From contig OX463779.1 in the NCBI GenBank assembly GCA_949825025.1, positions 34,978,203 through 35,042,202 of the forward strand: a DNA stretch of 64,000 bases, read 5' to 3'. A model generated the notes under the pieces. The model made no database searches. It saw nothing but the letters and a program-made list of their open reading frames with translations, and was not told where the DNA came from. This DNA comes from Siphlonurus alternatus. Taxonomy: Eukaryota > Arthropoda > Insecta > Ephemeroptera > Siphlonuridae. Every line of letters starts with the position of its first letter. Position 1 is the stretch's first letter. Position numbers and translations under genes: made by a program. This document shows, in pieces, positions 42,816-55,754 of this stretch.

Positions 42816-45800
42816 TCAGCGATACAAGTGTGCAAAGTCCCGTAGAGCGTGGGTCACCGCTTTCATGTTCTCAGCTCTGCACAGACAATGACACAGTCAG
42901 GAAAGTGAAAATTGGCTGTATAACATGTGTAAGATGAATGCTGTAAAATCTATGTATTCATCAAAGTTTCCCATTACAAGTTATGACAAAAATAAAATAA
43001 ATTTTATGTTAATTAAAGACAAAATATGAAAATAAATATCATGAACTTAAACTTAGAACTTACTTGTATGAAGTAAGTATGTATTTAAAGTATTGTATTA
43101 AGTGGGAAAGAAGTATTACAGATACACGGTACCATGAAAGATTAAATATTCCTGTTTTCCAAGCAATACAGCAGCATGAATGTTACTCACCTTGTCACTG
43201 CTTTATGGAAATCTACAAGCTGCTTTTGTGTTGCCGTGACGATCCCTCCAGAGTTGTGGGTAGGTAGAGCCTTTATACTGACTTCGAGCCACAAGCACAC
43301 CGCCTGAGGAGGAGCAAAAACAATAATTGTCAGTTACAAAACATGACTTAGACTGATACAAGTGTGAATAAAACACACAATAAAAAAACGTTAAATTTAC
43401 ATTTACAGTATTTAAACCATGGAATTTGTATACATATTTATTTTTCCCCTACTCACAATATTTTTCAGTTTTGAAACTTTGAATTTTTTTAAAGTAAACT
43501 TTGACCAAGTGTTTTGTATTTGATTTTGTTTAATATTTAACTACAAAATTACAATGCAAGTTTTATTTCTTGGCTATACTGACCGCTCTGTCGATGAGCA
43601 TCAATTCGTAGATGACCTCTGCGACGTTACACAGCATGTAGGAATGCAGGGAAAAGACGCTGGCATGCAGCAGATTGTTCATCAGCAGCTGACCGCTCTC
43701 CTTTACGATGCTCTGCACCAGCTGCTGACGAATTTCGAAGTCCTCACGAGTCTGTAACAACATGTAACGTCAGAAGAGCGAGGAGGATATTCTACTAGCA
43801 GCAACAGTGACTCTTGCAGCCCAAATCTTGGTAACACAATGCAAATATACTTTTAATTACACAGAACATGAGTAAACATGTGTAAGGAAAACAGTTACAA
43901 ATTTAACTATAATTGCACTGCAGTAAATTATTTTGAAAATTTGAGGTGCATTTGCCTTTTTAAAATGCAATCCTCAAGAAGAGACTAGAAATAAATTTTC
44001 GTTTTGAACTGAAAGATTAAAATATCTAATGTACCGTAAGCTCTATTCGGAGAAACTTCACATCTGACTGGCCTAGGTGGTAGCTAATTACTTACATCAC
44101 TACCACGTCCACAGTGCACGAGGTCGTAGAAGAACTTCATGACGGAGGCGTTGGCGTCACGATGGTCCAGAGTGCTGGCCATCAGCGCACACTGCAGGAT
44201 GTTCTGTAGCACTACACAGCGTAGTAGGGGCACTGGGGCTCGCTGAAGGAACCTGTATAGAGAAGGAGAGTAAGTTGGGAGATCTAGTATGTTGTCAAAA
44301 TAGGATAATTGTTTAAACTGTACTAACAGAGTGGATTGTGGTGACATTTAGCTTAAAATAAAGCTTTAAAAAAACTTCAAACTTGCTGGGGGAGGGGAAG
44401 CAGTTTAATGCTTATACATATATCAGAAATAAACTGGTAATAATAATAGCAGTATTAAAAATCATACCCTATTTTTTTTTATAACTGTATGAATGTTTTG
44501 CCAGTGTACAGTCGTCACCTAAAAATATTTCTCTTTGCGGCCCTTGTTAATCACCATGCCCCGTAAGAATAACACAAGGCATGGTGATTAAAAAGGCTGC
44601 AAGTGGAAATTTCCCAAGGCGATGAGTGTAAAAATATGCAGAGAATTTTTCTCTGTGATAACATGCGTTAGTCACCTGGTGCACAGTCTGAAGAGGTCAT
44701 CGACTGTGTCCGGGTTGTTCTTAAGACCTCCCGGTGCCTGCAACAGAGCGAAGGCTGGTCCAACGAAGGCCTGCAGCATTTCCAGCAGACCCTGCACGCA
44801 GCCTGCCTCTCCCGCATACTCGTCAACTAGAATGCTGCCCAGGTAGAGAAAACAGCTGTGCTGGTGCTGCTGGTAAAGCAACACAATCTGAAACCAAAAC
44901 ACAGTTTAAAATAAAGCACATAAAGTGGACATGGAAATTAGATTTAGTTCAGTGATTATTAACAAATAACAAACGTAATTTAGACAAAATAATAAAAAGG
45001 AGAGGGAAAAAAATTTACAGAAAATGTTGCTACTAATTAAATTAGTTTGTTGGGTAAGTTGAATGGCCCCAACTTGCAGGGACTTTGTTAAAAGGACTTT
45101 GCAATAACATCCGAGTTTCGTGTAAGAGTTAAGCAAAAGAACTCTGATGTCATTACATGGGAAGGTCAACCATTTTCTGCAAGATATCAAGAAGAAAATA
45201 AAAATATGAAATTAACAAGAATTATAAGACACAAAATAATAAATTTTTAAAAAAGATACAAAATAACAAATTGTAGATTTGTATTGGCAAACTCACAAAA
45301 CAAGCAACAATAAAGTTTGTGATAATTTAACTTTGCATAATCTACTCTATCTAATTTACATATTAAACACCCCCACTTAATGAAATGATAATTAAATTGC
45401 ATTCATCTATAAAATTAAGAATGAAAGTTGGATACAATTTGCTATTTTTTACAGAAACAAGAGAAAGACAACAAAGTAGTGTTGATTGTTCCAAACTGTT
45501 GTCACGCAGTGTGTAGTGGATCACTGAGGTTGCCTCACCTGCTTAACGAGGGGTTCCAACAGGTGGCCAGCTTGCTTGCCGACACAGCGAATGGCGAACC
45601 TGAGGCAGCGACAGCACCTTTCCATAGTCCGCAGGTCCGCTTGGTACTTGATGCACACGTTTGAAAGCACCGGGAACACCTGACGAGACACTCAAGTTAG
45701 TTCCAAGTCAAAATCATGCCAGCTTTTAAATCTGGAACTATTTCCAGCAAATTAAATTTATTGTGTTGGGATATGTACTCATAAAAAAAAAATATGTATT

Positions 45801-48800
45801 ACACCATTTGTACCACCAAATATTTATGTACACTCCTCGCCTCTGAAAAGTTCCAACTTGCAGCCTTGTTAATCACTATGCCGTGTGTTATCCTTACCTA
45901 CGGGGCATGGTGCCTAACAAGGCTGCAAAGGGAACTTTTTAAAGGTGAGGAGTGTACATATTTCTGACTACTACAATGTTCAGCAAGGTGAGTTCTTACC
46001 TCAGTCACCACACCAAGGCAAGGGTGAACGGTCCCATTCTCCACCAAGGGGTTGGTGTGTCGGAATATTGCAGCCAGACGGTCAAGCCACATGGCAGGGT
46101 CTGTTTTGCTTCCCTTCTCAATTTTTATCTCACTCTGTAATAATGAAAGGTAATATTAATAACATGGTCAACCATGCACCATGGGTTAACTTTTATCTTA
46201 ACAAAATAAAATGTAATGTTAAATCTACAAAATACACACATTCAATAATCCTATTTCTTTTGGCCTTGATTGAGTCAAAAAATTAGCAGATAACCATTTT
46301 TAGTGTAGATTCTTATGGTTTTCTATCTATAATATTTTTTCACAATCCTTTAAAATTTACAACAAATTTAATTATAAACAAAGAATATTAAATTGAGCTT
46401 TCTTTATCACACATATCGGTACTCAAGAAATATTATACGCCATTAATATATGAACCGCAGAATAAAAATAACTCTTAGCTATAAAACCACATATTACAAG
46501 CAGGGAACTCAATTGAAGTGGTTTATTTAATGCAACATTAAATTTATCCTTAATTTTCCTGCTGCTCACCTCCATGAGCTGACACAGGGGGTTGACCTGG
46601 AACCAGCAGATGTCCTTCATGGCCTGGTGGATCTGCTGGGGTGGCATGCGTCCTACGATGATGGACACTCCCTTGAGCAGTCCAATAGCGGCCTCATTGG
46701 AGATTTTAAAGGTGTCGAGGGCCTGGATTATCTGCAGCAGCCCATGGAGATGCACTGCCATGTGGTCTCGACAGGCACTACAGATACTCTGAAGGGAGTT
46801 AGCTGCTGCAGTCGCGAGCTGCGGGTGTTGCAAGCACAGCAACAAGAAGTTCAGCACTGGTTCTGTAACATAACATTACTCTAGTTGTTACAAAAAGTAT
46901 TGCCAAAATTATAAAGACAACAATTTATTTACATATTATTATTATTTTCTTCGAATAGTAATACAAGAATTTAATTTATACCTGAAAAGGATTAGTAAAA
47001 ACTGCATTAACAAGACTCATTCCAGATAAGGGAAGGTACCAACAGCAGACTTAAAATTTATCTTGTTGTTTACATCATATTATTGGCAACAATGTGTATT
47101 GAATTTATGGTGATGTCAAACGTCTTTACTGATGTCACCCATAAGGGAGGTATAGACAAATTTAAGTCCCCCTTCGGTACAAGAAGGTACATACCTAGAG
47201 ATTGCGGGTGCCTCTCTATCCACTCACACAGCTCCCCGAGCAGCAACACAGAGGTGTGTCTCACCATGATGTGAACGTTCTCCGGCAGGTGAAGGATTGC
47301 CTCCATCACCTTGGGCACCACATCATTCTCCTCCCTGTGAGCAAAGGTAGAGTCTTGCTCAGGATACTACTTCAGGTACTTAAGTGGCAAAACAGCTAAA
47401 ATGCTTTAGTCTCTCTATTTTTTTTAAGTCCCAAACTAAAATTAACAATTTAGTTATTATTATTGCAAGAATATTATTTATTTATATTATTATTTTTTTT
47501 TTGTAAATTTTAATTCATGTTCATTGATTTACCTTTCCTGAACTACCATGTGCTTTTTTTGTTGGTTCTGGACCCTGTAAACAATTGTTCAATTATTGTG
47601 ACTTTTGACTAGAAATTTTGTACACTTATATTTTTACTGTAATTTAAAAATGTAATACAGTATTTAAATTATAATAGTCCCCAGGGACTGAAGCTGTATT
47701 TTATTTATTCCTCCAGCTGTGTATGTAGTGAGACTTGGCAGAGGCAAGACTTACGGCAGTATGTTCTTGGCAACGGCCTGCATGATGAAGAGCGATGCCT
47801 CGCTGCCATCCCAAGTCATGCCAGGACTCTGAAGCTGCAGGAACATTTGTCGGAAACAGTGTGACGAGCCAACGATGAACACAACGTCTTTTATCAGCTC
47901 TGAAACCTTGACTCTAAAGTCAGAGAAATCCTCCCCATCTTCCAACAAACCTTCCTGCAGAACAAACAAAGATGAGAAGGTACATTATTTTACAAGTAAA
48001 ATTTACAGTAACTTATAGTGAACACTATCAATTTACTTACGTGGTCAGGTTCAATTTGACAATGGCGACAAAGCGCAGCTATAAGTCTTTCTACATAAGG
48101 TTTGAACATTTTTGTAAGTTCATCTCTATTTTTGAGGTAGAGTTCTTCTGATAGTCTGTACCACAAGTTGAATGTAATGTCTGCAACCTGTGGGTAAATC
48201 AAGAGTTAAACAAGGTCATGATCAAGGTCAAGACAGGTCACTGACCTCATAGTCGTGATGGCCCACGCAGGTCAGCACAAGGTCGAGGATGCCCAGGGCG
48301 AAATGAGGCTTGCCACTCATACAACCACTAACAATCTTCTCCAGCATAGACTCAGCGAGCTCTGTGAATATCCGGCAATAGTTGAGAGATCTGGAAGTAA
48401 GAATAGTTTAGAACCCCTGCATTAACAAACTAACAAACATAATATAAAAAAGGAGTACATTTTTTTTTTTTTTTTTTTTTGCTTTTTTTTGACAGCAAAA
48501 ATACAAACAGACTTGATGTACTCCTCAACAAAATGACTTTGATTTATTAGATTTTCTTACTAACAACAAAACACTCACGAAGTTTTTTAAAAAGTCACTG
48601 TGTTGACTTACTTTTCTGTAGACTCTTGAGCGACGGACATGTGGTAGCTCTTTTCGAGGCTGACAACCCCCGTGAAGAGCTGCACCTCGAGGTCTTGCTG
48701 GTTGTTGTTGTCCTCCAAATGCTGCAGCAGCGCACACACACAGTCCGTCGCGGCCTCGTGCACGTTGGATGGAGCCTGGATCAGAACAACACCAATTAAC

Positions 48801-50378
48801 AGTCGATCAATAAGTTAGAGAACCTTTCTACAGAGTATCACTATTTCAAATATATAGATATTGTTTGCCAATAGGAAGTGTTGCTATAGGATTGTGTACA
48901 CTTCAAATTCAAATCTTCTATGATACATCAACACCTGACAAATAAAAATCAAAACACTTCTGAAAGAGGCTACAATTTTAGATTTCTTGAGGCTATTATA
49001 ATACTGTATGTAAAATTGTCCATTAAAAAAAAATTAACCAAACAAATATTTATTTGACAATATTTACTATAGTTCATTACTTTCTTGTATTTCTAGCCTG
49101 ATAAATCATGGAGTATAACCTACAGACATAGACGGAGGGCGGTCAGAGTCTCTCTAGAATTGCCCCAGAAAGGTACAGTTTAACAAAGACCAAGGTCCAA
49201 CCTACCTGATGGTTATGAAGGATGTTAAAAGCGTGAGCCACAACGAGGTTGTCTGAAATGTCTGCTAACGAGATGGCTTGGATGGCCACCCAAGAAGTGA
49301 AACATCGAAGAACTTTTATGTGTATTTGAGGGTTTTCAGTTCCACTTGACAAACATGCTTTCTGCAAGAAGAAGAAAACATAAATAAGAACAAAACTATA
49401 CTAATAAAACTGAACATGTGTATACACGTACTTGGTTAATTACAAAAAATAGTTCCGTAACTTACCAAAAATTCTAAAACAATTTTGGAATGAGATGATA
49501 ACTCTTGAATAACTTCATTTCTACGATTTGCTCCTAATCTTAGAGATCTTGAATTAACTTCTTCAGGTAAAACGGTGAGTATTTCTAAGAGTGGCCACAC
49601 ATTTTGCTGGCCAAATTTGGCAATTAGATCATCTATTGGCGTCTGCCAGGCTGTCATCTGTAGTGCAAGGTCTGCTAGAGCAAGACACAACTGGAACAGA
49701 GACATTTATAAATACATACTCATTACAAATACAGTATTATGTATACATACTGACAACAGAATATTGCTTTTTTACTGGTTAATACAAGTGTGTAAAATCC
49801 TAAACAATGATCTCAGCTTGTGTCGTGGCAGCGTCTAGTTTACCAATCTCAACTTGGTAAAATTTGCTTACATCGCAGATATCATTTTAATATGTTACCA
49901 TAAAATGGATTGAGATTGGAGAACTAAAAGCTACTCCAATTATACATGTAGTTTTTAATGTTAATACAGTAAAAACTTGCTATTACGTAACTTGTTATAA
50001 GGTAAAAACTCGATATTGAGTAAGGGAGTAAAGGTCCCGTAAAAATGAATTAGTATTGCAGGTATAGGAAAAACTTGATATATAAGGTATACTCGATATA
50101 AGGTAAATCCAATTTCCTGGGTCCCTTGGCTTTACATAATATCAAGTTTTTACTGTATATAGTTCATATCTTACCTGTGTAACTATAACAACATTGGTTT
50201 GTTCTGTAACTTGATTTATATGTTCCATAATTGAATCTCTTAAAGACCCATGAGATTCTGCTGGTAGTTCATGAAAATACATTTGCACTTTAGTTCTCAT
50301 AGTTTGAGCTGCAAAATAGCATGATTCTACATCTTTTTTCTGTTGAAGCATCTCGTCTGCTATCTTCCATGCAAATAC
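42816..50378 (-). CDS. Transportin-3 (importin-beta family nuclear import receptor), 16 exons, N-terminus missing
   Basis: Ortholog of TNPO3 (fly Tnpo-SR), which imports SR splicing factors. Exons in transcript order: 50,378-50,175; 49,690-49,466; 49,361-49,206; 48,775-48,612; 48,390-48,246; 48,187-48,041; 47,954-47,755; 47,334-47,195; 46,862-46,570; 46,134-46,000; 45,679-45,539; 44,887-44,676; 44,252-44,096; 43,751-43,584; 43,303-43,191; 42,876-42,816. All have GT-AG borders, and phases close exactly: 2,661 nt, 886 residues plus stop, against about 923 in human. Hallmarks are [49 protein letters not shown] and [17 protein letters not shown], ending [10 protein letters not shown]. Repeated HEAT helices span the protein. 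The first ~40 residues must lie in an exon above 50,378 that I could not locate. Confidence 0.95.
44504..44630. mobile_element. Small hairpin MITE in a TNPO3 intron
   Basis: About 127 bp with inverted halves (gcccttgttaatcaccatgcc vs ggcatggtgatt...ggctgc). It is the same family as 45,827-45,958. Ends are near gtgtacagtcgtcacct. Confidence 0.75.
45827..45958. mobile_element. Small hairpin MITE in a TNPO3 intron, second copy
   Basis: Ends tgtacactcctcgcc and ggtgaggagtgtaca are inverted repeats. The core has gcagccttgttaatca and aacaaggctgc. It shares order and words with 44,504-44,630. Confidence 0.8.
49967..50155. mobile_element. pogo/Tigger-like MITE with TA duplication in a TNPO3 intron
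   Basis: Inverted termini CAGTAAAAACTTG...TATTA and taatatCAAGTTTTTACTG are flanked by TA on each side. The ends and internal ctcgatat words match the general pattern of pogo/Tigger-derived MITEs of the Tc1/mariner superfamily. Confidence 0.8.
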
Positions 50379-50635
50379 CTGCAACAAAATTAAAGTCTTT
50401 GTTATTGATAATTCAACTTACTGGTTACACTGTTGTGGCAGGGAATAATCATTTATCAATACAGGTAGTATACTGTTCTGTAGTTATTAGTTAGTAACAT
50501 GAACTGCCAAATATCATTTGATATTACTTTAGTAATTCTACACACCTACTTAATCATGTTTCCAACAGAAAAGCAAAATATAATTCAAATTAAATTAATT
50601 AGTACAATTCTTTAATAAACGGAAGGTACCATATT

Positions 50636-50981
50636 GACAATGGACAATGAAAAAATTTTATTACAGAAATGAATAGAGGGTACCAAATTATGCTAGTGTG
50701 AATTTTTTCAGATTTTTTTGAGACCCGTAACTATTTTTAAATAATAATTGAAAGTTCTGTAATTTAAGTTGGCACCCCTAAATCCTTAATAAAAAGGATA
50801 GTGCCTGGGCGCCTATTGACGCCTCCAGGGGGCGTGGCCGCACTTTCAATAATTATTTAAAAATAGTTCTGGGTTTCAAAAAAATCTGAAAAAATTCAGA
50901 GTAGCATAATTTTGTACCCTCTATTCATTTCTGTAATAAAAAAATAATAAAAAAAAAAATTAAAAATGTTGTCCATTGTTA
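50636..50981. mobile_element. Fold-back MITE, tctgaaaaaattcag family
   Basis: Arms share acagaaatgaatagagggtacc / gtaccctctattcatttctgt and actatttttaaataat / attatttaaaaatagt around a GC-rich centre with cgcctccagggggcg. It is related to 54,144-54,431 and 55,303-55,627. Confidence 0.8.
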
Positions 50982-51202
50982 CCACAGCTGTTTTAGATTC
51001 AATTATCTACAGTTTAACTGAACAACTGTAATGTCAAATTCCATGATAGAACTCTTAAGTGTTATGGACTTTACATGGAGTGTATACTGGAGGCCAAGTA
51101 AAGCGTTGCATCAAAACTGCAACCCACCTGTCCATAAAATAGTTCATTAGTATCGAGACTCCACATATTTGGTGGTTACCCGTTACTTAACAGTGTATTG
51201 TA

Positions 51203-51333
51203 GCTATAGTAGAACCATCATATGGTCAGCGCTGTTACTTTGACGAGGCAAGCCGGCAGCTGGTATCAGCCTGCAGCCGCCACCTTGCCTCGTCAAAGTG
51301 ACAGCGCTGACCATATGATGGTTCTACTATAGC
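51203..51333. repeat. 50-bp-arm near-perfect hairpin
   Basis: Arms 51,203-51,252 and 51,284-51,333 are reverse complements with one difference (a T opposite G, so a G-U pair in RNA). They enclose a 31-nt loop. No similar copy is seen elsewhere in the window. It could be a tiny MITE or a small-RNA precursor. Confidence 0.85.
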
Positions 51334-51539
51334 AGGTGGCTACTGCTTGGCTGCAGCTATGCCTGAACACAAATTAGCAATTTAGCTCCTTTTTCATTGA
51401 TTTGAAGTACATTTTAAGGTTCTGCCTTTAGCTTGGTCTCCAGCTGAGGCAAGTAAAAATTTTTGTGTATTTTGGAAAAATGTTTCAGGAGGATGGGAGT
51501 GTAGATAGAAAGATGGAGAGTAGTAGATGGCTGGTAGAA

Positions 51540-51790
51540 GGATTGTGGTTGGTATGGCAGGCCTATCTTGCCATGAGCAGTTGTCTAATATGGCTATTAA
51601 GCTAGCTGTGTATAACTCTGTCCTTAAAACTAACTAATATATGGGTCTGGGTGTGTCCAACAAAGCATAGGAGTAAGTTGAATGCAGTTAATATGAGTTT
51701 CTTAAGGAATATGTGTGGTAAAACTAGGCTAGATAGAATAAGAAATAGAATCACATCGGCTCCAGCTGTTCTGCGACACCAAATTGGCAA
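51540..51790 (+). pseudogene. Decayed non-LTR retrotransposon reverse-transcriptase C-terminal fragment
   Basis: The plus strand gives, across frame breaks, AIKLAVYNSVL, then MG, then LNAVNMSFLRNMCGKTRLD with RIRNR. This is the well-known region after the catalytic fingers of RTE/CR1-like reverse transcriptases, often labelled craniofacial-development-protein-like. Stops after VLKTN and elsewhere show it is dead. It lies antisense to TNPO3. Confidence 0.75.
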
Positions 51791-52469
51791 TGTTGCATCT
51801 TTTTAGGTGCTATATAATGCTATATCCTAAGATGGGCAGTATATTGTATGCTGAACAGAATTCATTTTGCTAAAGAAAGCTTAAGGATGAACATTATTGT
51901 TAATTACGGGTATATACTGTATGCATAACCCACACTAAAATATAGCTGACTTTGGTTGCTTTTTCTCTAGAATTTTAACTCATTCAAACTCTGAGCAGAA
52001 TATTCTCCAAGCTTGATTTTTATGCATAACATATTCAAATTCATTATAACTAAAACAGTTGGAGGACAATTTTTTAACTCTCTACAACTTGAATCGTACA
52101 ACTCATTACAACGCAATGTATCTCAGATTAACGAAAATAAAAATAACTCATTGTAACCAATTATAAATGTACTTTCCCACAATGGAAATTAACATAATAT
52201 ATCCCATATTAACTTTGAAGCATCCAACATAATTAAACTTTGGCAAACAAAGCATTTTTCTAACTTACAGCAACTCGATTCAATAGAAAAATGTCATTTA
52301 AAAATCAATTCAAAGCAACTTCAATTAACTTAACTTCTGAGTCCTCTTCTTCAAAGGATTTTATCTTCTTCTAACTGCAGATTTTAATTTAAAAACAATA
52401 TAACCCAATGCATGTCAACTAAAGTGTTGAATGGAGAAATACAATGTTATATAACAGAATTCAACAAAG

Positions 52470-53030
52470 GTAGGGCCATATTTGTTTCAACAAAAGGCAA
52501 CACTCTTGCAACAAAACTCAACCATAAATTGTAGCAAGAGGAGACCATGTCATTGCCAACAAAAAACAACCCTTTTACAACAACACTTAACTAAAAATTC
52601 GCCAGAGCCACAGCAATGATGGGATCTTTTAATTCCAACAAAAAGCAACCTTTTTTTAACAACACTCAACTAAAAGTCTGCCAAAACCACAGCAATGATG
52701 GATTATTTTAGTTACAACAAAAAGCAACTCTTTTGCAACAACACTCAACTAAAAACTCGCCAAAACCACAGCAATGATGAAATATTTTAGTTACAACAAA
52801 AAGCAACTCTTTTGCAACAACACTCAACTAAAAAATCGCCAAAACCACAGCAATGATGGATTATTTTAGTTACAACAAAAAGCAACTCTTTTGCAACAAC
52901 ACTCAACTAAAAATTTGCTAAAACCACAGCAATGATGGACTGGTTTACTTCCAACATAAAAAACTCTTTTGCATCAATACTCAACTAAAAATTCGCCACA
53001 ACCACAGCAATGATCGATGGGCTGTTTTTA
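52470..53030. repeat. 79-bp minisatellite, about 7 units
   Basis: The anchor word agcaatgatg recurs at 52,612, 52,691, 52,770, 52,849, 52,928 and 53,006, i.e. every 78-79 bp. Each unit contains caacaaaaagcaactctttt, gcaacaacactcaacta and gccaaaaccac. The leftmost unit is degenerate. Confidence 0.92.
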
Positions 53031-53141
53031 TATTACATTTCCAGCTAAAAGAAACCCTTATGAAAAAAAAAAAAAAAAAACTTTACAAGAAATTTAGCAA
53101 TGAGAATGAGAGAGACAATTTAATCCTTTAAATTGTGGTAA

Positions 53142-53806
53142 TTAAAGTAGAGTGAGCGATTTAATTTTTTGGAATATTTTATTTTCTTAAAATAGTTTAA
53201 CCTGCCTTCTATTGAGAAATGAAAACCAAAAAATTCCATCTCAAAAAGCTTCACCACAAAAAAATCCCAAAGTTGGTGTTTCGGAGGCCTTAAACATGCA
53301 TCCTTATATTTATGGAACAGAAAACAGCGTTTTACTCCAACATCGTCTGAACTATGGAACCAATTAAAAAATACGTACGTAATCTATGATGAATTCTTTA
53401 ATGGATTTCCATGTAAAAAAAAATTTTACATGGCCGCTTTTCCGAAAAAAAATATTGAAATTTTTGCGGGTTAATTCCCATAAGGATCTTCAAGATTTTT
53501 TTCCGGAAAAACGGCTCCGTAAAAAAAAAAAAATTTTATTTGAAAATCCATTAAAGAATTCATCATATAGATTACGTACGTATTTTTTAATTGGTACCAT
53601 AGTTCAGACGAAGTTGGAGTAAAAAACGGTTTTCTGTTTCATAAGGATGCATGTTAAAGGCCTCTGAAACACCAACTTTGGGATTTTTTTGTGGTGAAGC
53701 TATTAGAGATGGAATTTTTTGGTTTTCATTTCTCAATAGAGGACAAGTTAAACTATTTTTAGAAAATAAAATATTCAAAAAAATGAAATCGCTCACTCTA
53801 CTTTAA
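53142..53806. mobile_element. 657-bp palindromic MITE with TTAA flanks
   Basis: Spans 53,146-53,802, with TTAA at 53,142-53,145 and 53,803-53,806. The left end agtagagtgagcgattt mirrors aaatcgctcactctact. The arms are complementary almost throughout (gaattctttaatggattt vs aaatccattaaagaattc), with the centre near 53,475. Confidence 0.9.
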
Positions 53807-53949
53807 TAACTGTTTAAATTCACTATATATAATAGATATAGAACAATTTGCAAATAATTTATATATGCTAAAATTAAAAAAATATATATTATATATTTTA
53901 TATGCAACGGCAGACAGATGGAAAAAAAAATAGTGTTTTATACATATAT

Positions 53950-54143
53950 ATATATATATACCCAGGGACCGCATGGGTATCCCCGCGAATCAGCCGCGCG
54001 AACGTCCCTGGCAATGCCCCGTGAATGTCCCGTGGCCTATATTGTGTTCATTTAAGCAATTTAAAGTTTTAAATTATCTGGAATTGCTTTACTTAGGATA
54101 GTTAGGATGTAGAAGAGACATATAGGAGACAAAATCACAATGG
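53950..54143. other. GC-rich repeat-like patch, unclassified
   Basis: Words such as gccccgtgaatgtcccgtgg here reappear in altered order at 54,480-54,530, 54,620-54,670 and 54,850-54,900 (catgggac, ggggcat, gtcccttacg). This suggests fragments of one element scattered by later insertions. No gene is seen. Confidence 0.35.
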
Positions 54144-54431
54144 AGTATCGACCTCAATTTTTTTTTATTGCAGAAATGGATAGAGAGGGTTCCCTGATTT
54201 TTTACAGACTGGGAACTATTTTTAAAAAATTATTGAAAGTCCTTTTCGTGACGTCACGAGACGCCGCTCCTTAAAAAAAATAGGACTTGCCACCTCGTGA
54301 CGTCAAAAAAAGGACTTAAATTTCAATAATTTTTAAAAAATAGTTCCTGCGGTCTCTAGAAAATCTGAAAAAAATCAGGGTAGCAACCCTTTATCCATTT
54401 CTGCAATAAAAAAAATTGAGGTTGATACTAC
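54144..54431. mobile_element. Fold-back MITE, gtatcgacctcaat family
   Basis: Inverted halves run from gtatcgacctcaatttttttt and gcagaaatggatagag to ctttatccatttctgc and aaaattgaggttgatac. The centre carries cgtgacgtcacgagacg. Confidence 0.88.
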
Positions 54432-54701
54432 ATTTTATTGAACTTTTATATCAAATGTCCCTTACGTGTCTTGCAGGGATACACTAGGGAGTATCCCATG
54501 TATGCCCCGCAGGTGCACTCATGGGACAATAGTATTTTTTTTAATATGGTTAAATTATGTTATTTTAAAACATTTAATTTAATCCTAAATAAAAATAAAT
54601 TAATTTGTTAAATATCATTGAATATCCCGCATGCAGGTGTCTCTGGGGGGGGGACACACACACGGGGCATTGTCGGAAATTGTAAATATTTATATGTCAT
54701 C

Positions 54702-54778
<77 letters not shown>
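54702..54778. repeat. (TA)n microsatellite
   Basis: TA tract of about 77 bp with one G interruption. Confidence 0.95.
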
Positions 54779-54781
<3 letters not shown>

Positions 54782-55302
54782 ATTATTAAGCATGAGTCTA
54801 TTGACCTTTTGAGCACAATTGAGGGTAATTTTTATTATAATTATCCCGATAATCCGAATGTCCTGTAACTGCACCTGGGGGTTAATTATTCATGGGACAT
54901 AAAATTTCTTCTCATGAAATGATATATATTTTATGCTCCTAAAGATATTCTTTTAATATAATATACAATAATGGTTGCATTTTTTTATTTCATAATTAGA
55001 AAATTTATACGTAAAATTATGCTTTGCTGAATTTTTTCAGATTTTTGGAGTGCAGGAACTAATTTAAAAAAATATATCATATATTTAAAATATCTGAATT
55101 AGGGTGGTACAACCTGATGGGACAACCGTGACGTCATCAACAGCCAATCACAGCAACCGTATACTATAATTATTCTAATTAGCATTCACTATCCTAAAAT
55201 TAGTTAATTTTAAATACACGTACATCATGATGTCCAGACAAAATTTAAAACCATTTTCTTTGAAATTGAATACATAATAATATTATATAATACCTAAAAT
55301 GG

Positions 55303-55627
55303 GGTATCGACCTCAATTTTTTTATTGCAGAAATGGATAGAGGGTGCAAAGTTATGCTACCCTGATTTTTTTTTGATTTTTTAGAGCCCGCGGGATGTAT
55401 TTTTAAAAAATTATTGAAAGTCCTTTTTGTTACGTCACGCGGCGACAAGTCCTATTTTTTTCTTAAGGAGCCACGTCTAGTCACGTCACGAAAACAACTT
55501 TCAATAATTTTTTAAAAATAGTTCCCGGACTCTAAAAAATCTGAAAAAATAAAGGTAGCATATATATATAACTTTGCACGCTAGCTTTATCCATTTTTTC
55601 AATAAAAAAAATTGAGGTCAATACTAC
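55303..55627. mobile_element. Fold-back MITE, gtatcgacctcaat family, second copy
   Basis: Same termini and internal order as 54,144-54,431, including ttattgaaagtcctttt and ctttcaataatttttt around a GC-rich centre. Confidence 0.88.
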
Positions 55628-55754
55628 ATTGTGTCCCTTCATCATCATATTATTCATATAGCATATTAATTAGCATGGCACAATAAAACTTATTATATAA
55701 TATATTATAGTATCCAGTATATAGAAATTAAGTTAAACTTTTCAATTAGCTTGA

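Larger units (their letters stand above)
50379..52460. other. Region upstream of TNPO3 exon 50,175-50,378; no coding exon found
   Basis: Presumably the first large TNPO3 intron. It contains a fold-back MITE, a near-perfect hairpin and a LINE remnant, each listed. No stretch on the minus strand resembles the expected N-terminal residues of the protein. Confidence 0.45.

Noticed and set aside
52470..53030. CRISPR-like regular spacing at 52.5 kb
   Set aside because: The whole 79-bp unit repeats, with no unique spacers, and the genome is eukaryotic. It is a minisatellite.
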